The notes below the pieces were generated by a model. That model did not search any database, was not told the DNA's origin, and was given only the letters and a program-made list of their open reading frames with translations. A stretch of 64,000 bases of DNA from Chlorokybus atmophyticus (Eukaryota; Streptophyta; Chlorokybophyceae; Chlorokybales; Chlorokybaceae), in assembly GCA_009103225.1 (NCBI GenBank), contig RHPI01002069.1:1977601-2041600 (forward strand), written 5' to 3'. Of the stretch, positions 53,952 through 64,000 are shown one piece after another (position 1 is the stretch's first letter; every line of letters begins with the position of its first letter). The position numbers and the translations under genes were made by a program.

Positions 53952-55216
53952 ATGGCTGGCGCGGGCACGAGCGGCAGCGGTGGAGCAGTTCTGTCTCCTC
54001 AAGGTTGGGCATCATGCATGGTCAACAGAGAAGCAGCCTGAAGCTGTAATACTGCTGCTACATGTGCACGCATGGATGTAGCTACAGCCCTGTGGAGTAG
54101 TTGTGCACGTAACAATACACTAACTGTTTCATTCCCATGCCCAGACTTGGCGGAGGCGCTGGTGGACTTCTTAGAGGTGGCCATTCACCTTTGCCTGCGA
54201 GTTAGAGGCCTCTACCCCGCAGGTGAGTGAGTGAGTGAGTGAGTGAGTGAGGATTAGTGTATGACAGACCCACTTATTCATTAAGTGAGTGAGCGACTGA
54301 GTACAGTACAGTACACTCTCGGTTACACTGAATCAACAGGTTTCTGAAGCATCCAGTCCCTCATTGCTTCAACTGACTCAATCAGAACTGTTTGAGCGGC
54401 GTCGCAAGTACGGTGCGGTCGCCCAGTGGGCTCGACACCCTGAGCTGAGGGAGTACGTGCGCGCAGCCGCAGCAAGGGCAAGACCCTTCATTGAGATGGT
54501 ATGCTTGAGAGATGCATGTGCGTGCGTGCGTGCGAGTGTATGTGCGTGCGTGTTTGGTTGTGTTCATTTCCTTGGCCTGTTTTGCCAACGATGTTGCATT
54601 CACGCTGAAGGTGTTACACTGAAGGGGGTGTTGGAAAAGTACGTGCTGCTCGTGAAGGATGTGGACGGAAAGCCCGTTGAGCGCATTGTGTTCGACATGA
54701 AGGTGGGGTGATAGTGAGGACTGACGTGTGTAACTTTACTGGTTTGCTACCACATGTGACTACGTCATGCTCACGGCTTGCATGCTTTTTGTTGCAGTTG
54801 GAAGGGTTGTCTGCAAGCACGCTCACGCTTCAAGAGCTCGAGTTTCAGCTGCGCGCGTTTCTGATGAAACTCGGTGTGGCCGATGCCGCACTGAAAGCCT
54901 TACCTCAAGGTGATTGCATCACATATGCATGCACGCGCATGCACATAAACATACACACACATGGACGCACAGGCACACCATATCAGTCTATTGTGCTTGC
55001 AGTGCACAATGTGAGGTGTGTGCAGGTTGTTCTTGGGAGGTGGAGCTGCACGTATCCAACTCGGACGCGGTGGACATGTATGAGGATTTCTGGCTGCCGG
55101 CGGAGAAGCCGCGGGAGACTGACGGGGATAAGAGTAGCGCGCATGCGATAGTGCCCATAAAGTCCATGGACAATGCGTCGGTGCGCTTGCAACTGTATGC
55201 TGAAGAGATCGGTTGA
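53952..55216 (+). CDS. REV7: REV7 / MAD2L2, HORMA-domain protein
   Basis: Adaptor of DNA polymerase zeta in translesion synthesis, and a HORMA protein linked to mitotic and repair control. Six exons join in phase to 207 aa (human 211): 53952-54003, 54145-54222, 54386-54498, 54625-54702, 54798-54909, 55026-55216. A short Gly/Ser-rich start (MAGAGTSGSGGAVLSPQ) leads into the HORMA fold: DLAEALVDFLEVAIHLCLRV, RGLYPAELFERRRKYGAVAQ, HPELREYVRAAAARARPFIE, YVLLVKDVDGKPVERIVFDM, LTLQELEFQLRAFLMKL. The safety-belt region has WEVELHVSNSDA and ends VRLQLYAEEIG. The YPAELFERRRKY block matches YPxxxFxxRxKY of REV7 rather than MAD2. The first exon is short and its start Met is inferred from phase. Donor of intron 2 lies in a GTGA tandem array. 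Confidence 0.94.
54223..54251 (+). repeat. (GTGA)7 array at a 5' splice site
   Basis: Seven tandem GTGA units start exactly at the intron 2 donor of REV7 (GCAG|GTGAGTGAGTGAG...). Every unit reads as a possible GTGAGT donor. Confidence 0.9.
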
Positions 55217-56187
55217 TACAGAGAGGAGACTGTGTCTCCTGATCCACCGACTAACAGCTGCACATCTTTTGCCCCAAGCCTCTGTTACAGAGACATGTGC
55301 GGTTGTTGGTCAGCAGTATGCACATATTATGCAGATTAGTGCTGTATTTGCTGTGCATGCACAGCGCATAAACAGGTCAGAAGCGTATATACATCGCATT
55401 ATGTGTACACAAGATGGAAGAGGCAATGTACACCTGCTATGTAAAGGGCATGTGCCATCAGTCACGCATATTGGATTACTGGGTACGTACTCCCAACAAG
55501 GCGCAGCGAAGTCGTTGATGGCTAGTCGCAGTTAGAGGTAAATGACACAAGCTGTGATGGCATATGCATGCGCTGTGAACTTGTTGGGTTCTCTTGTGCC
55601 ACTTCCCTCAGAAGTTACGCCTCACCAACTGAAGGCGTGGCCTCATACCATCACACAAACAAGGAGTCGGTGCTGTCCGGTTCGCTACAAGACTTGTCAC
55701 GCAGTGTCCGGTGCTGCTCACTCGCAATGTTAACACATTAATGAATGTAAGCAACACCATAGACAGTTGCAGGATTCGGGGCAAACATTGGTCGCGGGTT
55801 CCTTGTGCTCAGCAAAACATCTCCGACCTGTCCCAAACTCAACAGCAGCAGGGCACAACTTCAGCTGTAACAGCACTCGAATACAAACGACGTGCCTGGG
55901 AGGTATGCCTGCTGTCATGCAGCTGCTGCATCACAGCAGAAAGCAGCTGCCAGCACCCGGGACGCGATGACACATTCTTCTCAAGCTGTGCACCGGTCCT
56001 CCCTTTCATTTAAGAAGCACAGATAGAGAGTTCAGGCATCATGGTGGCTGCCAGCTGCTGCCTGTGCCTCGACGAACATACAGAGCAACAAACAAAAGCA
56101 ACACGCAGGCCAATGCCGGAAAGTACATACAACCCAACATGTTGCCCATCACCACCGCACCCAGCCACCGTCAACATCATTAGCAGC
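55217..56187. other. Intergenic region between convergent REV7 and MLYCD genes
   Basis: No gene recognised on either strand; only the 3' flanks of both neighbours are expected. Confidence 0.45.
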
Positions 56188-56511
56188 CTATAGCAACTCC
56201 CGCACCGCCCTCGACGCGGGCACGATGCCGCGCGTGAGGTATGCCGCATTGTTGGTCTCAATGTCAGCCGGCTCGTAGAGGTAGTTCACCATTAGGCCAG
56301 CACTCTGAGCCAATCCTACACAGCATTGCAAATTTCAACAGCATTGAAGTCAGTCTGATCTTGAAGCAGCTTGATGGTAGGATGGTTGATGTACCTTTTG
56401 AGCTAATGTCTGCGAGCCAATCGATGCGGTGGACGCATGCGCCGTTGCGCACGTGAAAGTTGGCCACGGGGTCGAGACACCGGCTGCGCTTCTTCTCCTT
56501 CAGCAAGTACC

Positions 56512-56596
<85 letters not shown>

Positions 56597-59500
56597 GACA
56601 TGATTTGTGGACACTTGACCACAGTGTGCTGTATAAGCAATACGCTCACTGTGCACAGAGCCTGAATAAGACCGGCTGCAGAGTCTCCCGAACCCTTTCA
56701 TCCTGATGCCAACCAGGCTTCTCGAGTGCATCCGACAGTAGTCTGCAAGCTTCAGAGTGCAGTGGTGGGCCTGATGGAGAGATTACTCTGTGAAGATGAG
56801 TCATGCGCGTTGTAATTCGTTCACAAGCAGGTGTGCTTGCATCTGCTCACCTTCTTGGTTTGCAGTCAAGTTCTTCATCACAAGCTGCACCTCGCTGCCT
56901 GTCAGCACGCCATCCTCTGCGGAGCTTGCAAGCTTGGGTAGCAGCCAGTGGAGGAAGGCAGGGATTGGCGATAGCGTCGCAAAGGTCTGTTGCATGCGAG
57001 TGTCATGTTGCTGTTGGAAGTGGAGGTGGTTGTCAGATTGAGCACTGTGCACGGCGTTGTAAAACACAGCTAGTGCACTGTGGCTATTGATGCTGGGCAT
57101 TGCAGCCAGTGTATGGTTCACCACCATTGCAGTGCATATGGCATGACAAAGCACAAGCTTGCATCAGAAGCTTGCAACTGTACGCGCGTGCGCATGTGTG
57201 CGTGTGTGCGTGCGCATGATGTACTCACTCACTTCCAGTTGCGGCAATTCCCGCACCAGCTCTTGCAATACCCGCTTGATCAGAAAGCTCCCCAGTTCAA
57301 CACCCTGAAGACAGCACTTTTCTCAGTGAGGTGTACATTCTAAAGTATCTTGTACACGTATCATCAATCTTGTCCATATCTGTGATCTGCCCCTAAACAT
57401 GCAGTGCTCAGCACCACCTGCAGGCCTTTCTGCGCGGAGGAGATTGAGTAGAAGACCGCGCATGAGGCAGTGCTCTCCGGAGCAGGGTCGTCCGCTTTCA
57501 GAACAGCCTGCACACAGCCACATTGCAAACCTGAGTGCCAAGATGAGAACTTCAAGGTGCGGCGACACATACGCATGTGTGCACACACATAATGCTACTG
57601 GTGTTGGCGTCCCTTAATGCACCCAGTTTGCATGTTGCACATGGATGGACTGCCGACTCTGACTACAATGGAAGTCAACCGGATTACACCGCAACTGACC
57701 TGGATGCTGCCAGAAACTCTGTCAGTCAGCGCCACTTCTATGAACACCAAAGGCTCGCCTGTTGACGATTTCGTGTGTGATTGTGCACTTATCGTTAGCG
57801 ACAGGACCCCATGCAACAGCTAGTTTTCCTCACCAGGCATGGATGGATGAAGGTATGCGAAACACCGTCTCCGATGCCCCAGCCTCCTCTTCAGATCGTG
57901 CAGGTCACGTATTTCATGCACAGCCTGCACTGGTGCAAGACTGTTGGGTGACTGTCCTGTTGTGCATCCCAAGTAGCGCACGCGCACAAAAGACAGCACA
58001 CAGGGAGACACATGTGTGCACGCACATGCACAAGGACGCTTGCACACACACGCATGTGCGCGCCACATGCGCACGCACATGCACAAGCGCATTTTGTGCT
58101 CAAGTGCTACCTCGTGGGCGACAATCTTCTCTAGCAGAGCGGCAGAGTCCGCCCACGTGATGCGCCTCAGGCTCAGCAATGCGGGGCTGAAGGCCATGTC
58201 GAAGAGGGCTCGGAATGACTCATCAAGCGCCCTTAAATGTGGAGAAGCCTTGGCCTCCCTGCACATGAACCCGAAAGTCACCAACAGCGATGCGAGTATG
58301 TATTGACAATTGCTTACTACCTAAGTGCTGTGATGAGGTCAGCGCGCAAGTCAACGAGGAAGCGGGTGCCGCCAGGGAGACCGTGAAGAGTATGAAGGAG
58401 GCGAGCATAAGGTGGCGTAAGGGCATTGCGCAGGTGCTGCTCGGCTCGCAGAGCTCGTGCTTCAGACTGCGGGACTACACTTCAACAAAACTTCAACACC
58501 AAACTGTCGTCTGTTACAGTACCTGCTCAAGTGATGCGGCGTTGACCTCCTGCGCGTACTGCACCGCAGCCGCTGCAGCCTCGTGCTGGGAAACTCTCAG
58601 CTCTTCGGCCAGCGCATGCAGGAGTTGTAAGCGAAGCTCGTGCGGGAGGGCGAAGTACTCCTGTAAACGGCTTGTGCAAGTAACTGATGAGTGTTTTGTG
58701 GTCACTGCCGCCAAGTGCATGCTTCACGAAATCTATGCAACTAGTTGAACCCAACCTGGCATTGCGGTCAATGCATGCATGCGTGCGTGTGCGTGTGCGT
58801 GTGCGTGTGCATGTGTGCTGATTACGTGTTTGCACCTGCCTGTCGCAGATGCGGCAGTGTCAAGGATGGCAAGTCTGTGTTCTTCGTCTGCACTGCCGCT
58901 TTGAAGAGTTTCCGCACCTGTGCCATGGACCTGCAGTTCAGCAAAGTCTGAAGTCCAGCTCAAATTACACTTGATATCTGAATGACATGTACCTTGAGGC
59001 ATCTTCGGGATGCTGTTCAGTATGCGATTGACTGTTGCCTTCATCTTGCGGTGCACTCAACCCATGCCTGAGCCACTTCTCCAGTATGTGAGTTCGCTTC
59101 GGCTTGGCATTTTGACTTAGCTGCTGCATTCAAAACTGACCATCAGTTTGGTGACCAATACACGTATGCCAACCATAGTGGTGCTTGTGCGCCTACATTA
59201 CTCATTAAAGCAGGCTGGCAAGCATCAGTGTTAAAACGTGGTCGAGTGAACTACGTGCATGTTCAGTAAGCTATCTGCTCAGCGCAACGACCGGCATGTT
59301 TGGCGTCAAGGCAGAAAGAAAGTGTGAAGTGAGAGAGTGAGTGGAAGGTTGAGCGTAAGCAATCACGTGGCAGCTGAATGACCCATTTGCCTTTTTAGAA
59401 CAGCAATGTGGGGCTTCTACCCCCACACACACCTGCAAGCACAATTGTTATGCAGCCTCACAGGTGGAGATCACACCTGCAATGCACTTGCTGCATGAAG

Positions 59501-59821
59501 ACTTGCTAGTCTGTCACGTCTGGCAAGCAACGGCCTCTCTGCATGCAATGCGCATTCAATGGTGATGATGAGAACAACGTAAGCTGCTATTTGCTAGTAC
59601 CCAACTCTGTTATGTCTGACCTGCTGCTGTTCATCAATAGACGAAGCCCCTGGCTCGCTCCTCCCGCCTCCACCGACTTGACCACCGCTGGCAGCTGTAA
59701 CCACCCCCCTGACAGCAGCACAAGCAGCTACAGCATTACGCCTGCTCCGCCCAACCCTGCCACCAGCCAGAAGAAGTGCCAGCCCACGCAGCAGGCGTCC
59801 ACCTCCGCCCAGCATGCTCAT
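56188..59821 (-). CDS. MLYCD: Malonyl-CoA decarboxylase
   Basis: Converts malonyl-CoA to acetyl-CoA and CO2. Exons in order: 59821-59621, 59075-58993, 58930-58840, ~58665-58525, ~58472-58322, ~58233-58111, ~57928-57836, ~57759-57701, ~57510-57420, ~57305-57234, ~56992-56850, ~56775-56660, ~56509-56395, ~56310-56188. The first exon (67 aa) is Arg/Ala-rich with no early acids (MSMLGGGGRLLRGLALLLAG), a likely mitochondrial signal. The helical N-terminal domain has EYFALPHELRLQLLHALAEE and LPGGTRFLVDLRADLI. The catalytic GNAT-like domain has RRLGHRRRCFAYLHPSMPGE, PLVFIEVAL, FYSISSAQKGLQGVELGSFL (family catalytic Ser), ATLSPIPAFLHWLLPKL and DPVANFHVRNGACVHRIDWL (catalytic His). The C-terminus ends RELL, without a peroxisomal SKL. 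Intron 3 appears to use a GC donor (CAG|GCAGGT), and one acceptor abuts a (GTT)n repeat. Confidence 0.94.
56512..56597. repeat. (GTT)n / (AAC)n microsatellite, about 28 units
   Basis: 86 bp of pure trinucleotide repeat inside an MLYCD intron. On the sense strand it is (AAC)n ending directly in ...AACAG, the 3' splice site of the exon encoding YLLKEKKRSRCLDPVANF. Confidence 0.95.
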
Positions 59822-59964
59822 GCTCAGCTACAACAAAACTGAAGGCTCAGACCGTTGCTGTGGTGGCTGTTGCGGGCGTGGGCGGGGGCGGCGGCGGAGG
59901 GGGGAGCAGGAGGGGGGAGGGGGGAAGGAGGAGGAGGAGAGGGGGGAGGAGCAGGAGTGGTGAT
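59822..59964. promoter_or_regulatory. 143-bp bidirectional promoter interval, MLYCD / TMEM208
   Basis: The start codons of MLYCD (-) and TMEM208 (+) are only 143 bp apart. The TMEM208-proximal half is strongly G-rich (GGGGGCGGCGGCGGAGGGGGG, then GGGGGGAGGGGGGAAGGAGG) and can form G-quadruplexes. No TATA box was seen. Confidence 0.6.
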
Positions 59965-61504
59965 ATGGCGGGTGCTGGGGCGAAGAAGCGTGTGGAGGCC
60001 AACAGGCGGCGGCTGCAGCTGCTGCTCTATGCCATCTTGGGCGCCTCGGTTCGTGTTCTTGTTGTCGTTGTTGTTGTAGCAGCTTTTTGCTTGCAAGTCC
60101 CTTTGCAAGAGCTTGGCATTGCATTAACTATAAGCTGCCATCTGGCATTGTACAGCTGACAACCATGACTGAGGCTGTGCATGGGCAGTTTTGACAGCTG
60201 GAGATTAATGAAATACGTATAGCACAACGCTCGTTGCACCACAACATGTGAGCACCCCAAAGGAAACCGCACCCGCTATTCCAACTCACAGGGGCACTTG
60301 AATGCATGTCATTCTTACAGCTGACATTTGCACTGCTCAAATGGAGCATCCTATACAGGACTCTGCCATTACAACAAACGGAGCATGCATGTTGGAGCCC
60401 GTACAGCAGTGTGTTGTCATGCGTCTCTTTCAGCTTGCCGAGTTGGCTTGTCTTATAAACTATCAATCACTTGTACAGTGCTAACAGTAAACGCCGTTTC
60501 TGCAACTTACCAAACGATTATGTTGCTACTAAAACTTGATACATCATCGTTGAGTTGCCTAGCCACTGCTGCACACTTCATGGCGCTGCACGCATGCATT
60601 GATCTGATCTCCCTATCCCCCCCGCGCCCCAAGTGCCATTGACAATGTGCCAAGCAATGCCAGCAGCCTGTTTCTGTCTCATACTCATTGTCTATGTTGT
60701 GAGCTGTTCACTCACACTTTTATAAATACGTCCGCGCAGGCTTTGCATGCGGTTCTTCGCTTGGCCGTGTTCGGCAGGACAGCTGGCTGGTTTCAGTACG
60801 CGTTGTTTGCGCTGGCGTGCGCCGCGCACTGGTTTTGTTACAGCCAGCTGGCGATATTCGCCGCACCCGTTTACGGCTCTGATGGGGAGCTCGTCGACGG
60901 CGGTGCGGACCTCAGCATGGGCGGCATGTGCGAGTACGTGTGCACTGTGACATCAGTCATGCTATAAACCTGATGAACGTGTCTCATGTTACAGTAAGTT
61001 CAGCGGTCGTTTGCTTGTGCGCATGGCTTGTACATACATTGTAGCAAGGTTTTCTTGTGTACTAATGTGTTGCCACAGGTACTATCATGACATCATCTAC
61101 ATCACTGCATTTGTGCAAGTGGCGTCTATCTTCTCCGGCAAGTTCTGGCTACTCTGGCTAGTGGTAAGAGATTTCTTGAATGCCATCCCATCAAGGCAAC
61201 TTTTGCATTCTTGCATGCTATACAGAGGTTCTGACTACAAAGTGATCGTTTCCTTTGCAGGTGCCCGTGTATGCTCTCTATCAGCTGTGGATACACGTAT
61301 TGCAGCCTTATGTTTTCTCAAAACGTGCTCAAGTAAGCGTCCTCACAGTTGGTGTGCTTGCTTGGTTGCTACTATTGTGCACATGGTAGCAATGTTGTGT
61401 TCTTACCGCTGCAGATGGATGATGACGATGATCCAAGGGCCAAAAAGAAGAGGGAGAAAGCTGAGCGAAAAGCTTCACGAGTGAAGTACTCAAAGGGTCG
61501 ATGA
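59965..61504 (+). CDS. TMEM208: TMEM208 / SND2-type ER membrane protein
   Basis: Five exons: 59965-60048, about 60740-60932, 61080-61163, 61261-61332, 61416-61504, giving about 174 aa (human 173). TMEM208 (yeast Snd2/Env10) works in the SND route that targets membrane proteins to the ER. Visible parts are a basic start (MAGAGAKKRVEANRRRL), helices LQLLLYAILGAS, YALFALACAAHWFCYSQLAI, DIIYITAFVQVASIFSGKFW and VPVYALYQLWIHVLQPYVF, and a charged tail with MDDDDDPRAKKKREKAERKA ending SKGR. The order of segments, spacing and tail match the family. Divergent from MLYCD with a shared short promoter interval; TGTAA lies 26 nt after the stop. Confidence 0.94.
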
Positions 61505-61529
61505 TGTGAAAGTTTGTGGTCCTCTCGTC

Positions 61530-61534
61530 TGTAA
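61530..61534 (+). terminator. TGTAA poly(A)-signal candidate for TMEM208
   Basis: TGTAA about 26 nt after the stop at 61504. Confidence 0.35.
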
Positions 61535-63275
61535 CACTGTGTTGACCTGCTAACAACTCATGGCAAGGTCTGTATCTCGTTGATCATTGTGTAGCATCCA
61601 AAGTATGCAAGCTTGCGCATGCACCGTGCCGTGTGCGTGCGCATGCTCACATGCATGGGTCGTGCTTCTCGTGATTGTGCCAATCACCGCATTGCATTCC
61701 TTGTACACATGCAACGTGGTGCCTGACATCCCATGCAGCTTACAATCTGTGTACACATGCAACATGGAGTCCCTACCCAATACATATGCAACGTCAGCGT
61801 TACATATTATTGATTGAATGCTCACGACTCAAGAAGCATGTCACATAGATGAACCACTCAACAAAAATTGCCACCGCATCCGTGCCACTTAAATACATAC
61901 ATAAGTGTGATTGCTAGTTTAGTTTTTGCTATGAATGAGCATGGCATTAAGTTGAGTCGTCTCGTGCTTAATTTTCAAGGTGAAATAATCGATAAAACCA
62001 CAGTAAAACACTTTCACTTAAAATCTTTGCATTGACATGGTTACAGGTAATTTGCTAGGTACATAACTTGCATCGATTATAAATGCCGCTAGATGTCTTG
62101 CTCGTGAGCACTAGTATACGTTATGTTCTTAAACATAACCTTCATAGCGTGATTTATATAATACTGATGTATCATTAATCAAGTGTATATGGCTTTTTGA
62201 TATGAGTGTTTTGTGCTTTGCGTGACACAACTGAAGTTTAATATAATCACAACTACGCAACCATGGTGCGTTTTCAGTTGTAATGCAACTACAACAAAGA
62301 ACGCCTCATATTTATGTAATAATGTACTGCTTTAACATTAACATCAGTTGTACCGAAAACTTGTTAAATCACGAACGCAGTAGCTTCATGGATCTGTTAT
62401 TACTTATAATACTGTTGGATACAACAACATGTTTCCACATTGTATTGTCACGGTTGCGGACCGTGATTTGCAATACCTCATCTGCAAACTGTACGCCCCG
62501 ATAAGTTAGCAATGATAATATGATGGTATTGTTTGTGCTATCGGCATCTGTGTAAGTTTAATTTCATGTTTATTATTAGACCAACCAATGCCATTGGACT
62601 ATCAACATCTATGCATGTGCCAGCCTAAAGAATTGACTCCATCAAGAGCTTACCCTCCATCAAGGAAACTCCATTTCCACCCAAAGCTGTATGCTTGACG
62701 CCTTTGGCCTGCAATGACTGTGTAGGCCTGATGTAAGGGGATCTCAGCTATAGGTTCTAATGTGTGCAACAACGCACACTGTGCAGATTCCATGCCACTT
62801 TCTCAACTCACTTTCCACGTCGGACGTCATTCGGACGCCATCCACGCCCTCGAACCGAGCTGACCCTTCCGATCGACGGCGCCGAAGCCCTCCACGCTGT
62901 CACGACTGAGCATATGCCTTAGCCACTGCCTTTCCGTGGCAGCGGCGTAGGCGTTGGGAGCGTTGGCGGTGTTGGCGTTGGCGGCGGCGGCGGCGGCGGC
63001 TGTGTGGCGTGTCGGCGTGTTGCGAAACACGGCTGTTGATCAGAGTAGTGGAGTTAGCGCGGCAGTTCGTTGCGCAACGTCGTTGGTCTGGCTACGTGCT
63101 CGCTGCCCAGTGCTTCACGCTAGTTGAGTTGAGCTTAGCGCCGTTTAGTGTAGCTTCTGCACAGCACAGTGGTAGTCACCGGCCTGGTCGCTGGCAGCAA
63201 CAGCAGTAGCAGCAGCTAGCTTAAGCGCATAGTTGCGTGCGTATTTGCTTTGGGTGTCGGGTCGGGCGAAGTACC
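61535..63275. other. Intergenic region, AT-rich in the middle
   Basis: No gene recognised. 61850-62580 is notably AT-rich with no exon-like frames. 62820-63010 turns GC-rich with a (GGC)n run ending at 63000; a minus-strand frame there (62827-63030) is Ala/Asn-rich repeat translation with a 35-residue tail and is not called. The right end should hold the promoter of the next gene. Confidence 0.4.
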
Positions 63276-64000
63276 ATGGCTATGGTTGCCTCTTTCAGCG
63301 GCAGGGCGCTGACGCCGGCGCCGCAGCTGGGAGACAGGTTGCGACGGCGCTCGCAGCGGCGCTCAGCTTATGCTTCTGTAAGATTTTAAAAGCATGGCAA
63401 CTAGTAATAATCAAATTACTCACCTAGCCTCCTTGTTCGTCAGGCTGCTGCTGTTAGGCTAGCAGGCCAAGATAGGCACTTGTGAGTGAATGCCCCCGTG
63501 TTGTGCACGCAGGCTCAGCACGCAGCGCCCAACACTGGAGTGAGGGTGTGCACCAACAAGACGTGCCGCAAGCAAGGCGCTTTTCAGGTCGGATGCCTGT
63601 CTTTGTGTCCGCGTGCATGCACAATTTGAGTTTGCATGCAGGCAAACATGCAGTGCACACCTTGGCATGCGCATGTGTGTGGGTGAGCGCGCGTGCATGT
63701 TGACACGTGCGCATCTGCATGTATGCGTAAGTGTGAAGGATTGCAGCATGCACTGAGTGCTTCGTGTGCATGTGCTCCCGTGCACATGTTCATGTGGAAG
63801 TGCATGTGCGTGTGCATGTACAAGACATGCGCACCTGTCCTATTCACAACCCTCAAGCATTTCACCTCTTCCAGCATGATGAAAGCATTGTCAGATCAGC
63901 ACGCTTGTTGTCTCACTTCATTTTATCAACCACAGACCTTCCAGTATCTTCGTGACTTAGCGCCACCTGACGTGGCAATCGACACATGCGGTTGCTTAGG
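63276..64000 (+). CDS. Thioredoxin-like [2Fe-2S] protein, plastid-type, cut by window end
   Basis: Three exons are visible: 63276-63377, 63513-63587 and 63936 onward, joining in phase 0. The N-terminus (MAMVASFSGRALTPAPQ, then LRRRSQRRSAYAS) looks like a chloroplast transit peptide. The mature part starts VRVCTNKTCRKQGAFQTFQY, with two of the four iron-sulfur cysteines (CxxxxC), and continues LRDLAPPDVAIDTCGCLG, which supplies the other two in CGC. This pattern defines thioredoxin-like ferredoxins (the (2Fe-2S) ferredoxin family found in algal and plant plastid proteins). The rest of the gene lies beyond the right edge, so further domains cannot be judged. Confidence 0.82.

Noticed and set aside
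53952-55216. MAD2 (spindle checkpoint) assignment for the HORMA gene
   Set aside because: YPAELFERRRKY, HPELREYV and the KDVDGKPVERIVFDM strand match REV7/MAD2L2 instead.
62827-63030. Ala/Asn-rich minus-strand frame
   Set aside because: The first half is (GGC)n translation; the 35-residue tail alone is too short to support a gene.

Overview
This window is nuclear DNA of a photosynthetic eukaryote, most likely a green alga (chlorophyte or early streptophyte). The genes are cut into many short exons with GT-AG introns. Several proteins begin with plastid- or mitochondrion-like targeting sequences. A receptor-like-kinase-type (IRAK/Pelle) kinase fold, a plant-type LMBR1 protein, a plant-like phosphomannomutase and a thioredoxin-like [2Fe-2S] protein all point to the green lineage. 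Four genes carry TGTAA, the green-algal type of poly(A) signal, within about 65 nt of the stop codon. I do not assign a species. All exon models were built by hand from reading frames, splice sites and intron phase; no transcript data were used.

Layout. 1-5.0 kb is a repeat-rich, gene-poor stretch: perfect hairpins, a degenerate tandem repeat, a CGG-rich duplication, an assembly gap followed by a 93-bp poly-G run, and a 123-bp in-frame tandem duplication. 5.0-8.5 kb (-) holds a ten-exon gene for a degenerate kinase joined to a RING finger and a tandem Cys/His module. 10.4-16.5 kb (-) is a 27-exon organellar-type radical SAM protein fused to DUF2344. 17.5-19.2 kb (-) is phosphomannomutase. 20.7-24.4 kb (+) is a coiled-coil protein of unknown family. 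25.2-27.8 kb (-) is triosephosphate isomerase with a transit peptide. 29.4-33.0 kb (+) is a quinone-oxidoreductase-like MDR enzyme with a second N gap inside an intron. 34.4-36.3 kb (+) is a HAD phosphatase. 36.9-40.2 kb (-) is an RNFT1-like membrane RING ligase. 41.5-45.2 kb (+) is an LMBR1-family membrane protein. 45.6-53.3 kb (-) is RPC2, the second-largest subunit of RNA polymerase III. 54.0-55.2 kb (+) is REV7/MAD2L2. 56.2-59.8 kb (-) is malonyl-CoA decarboxylase, divergent from TMEM208 (59.97-61.5 kb, +) across only 143 bp. The right edge cuts a gene for a plastid-type thioredoxin-like [2Fe-2S] protein.

The genes are unrelated housekeeping functions and form no operon or cluster: central carbon metabolism (TPI, PMM, MLYCD, MDR, HAD), Pol III transcription (RPC2), translesion synthesis and mitotic control (REV7), ER and ubiquitin functions (RNFT1-like, TMEM208) and signalling (pseudokinase-RING). 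The least familiar items are the pseudokinase-RING-HPGxW/WxCCG protein, the unclassified coiled-coil gene, and the association of microsatellites and hairpins with splice sites and introns.
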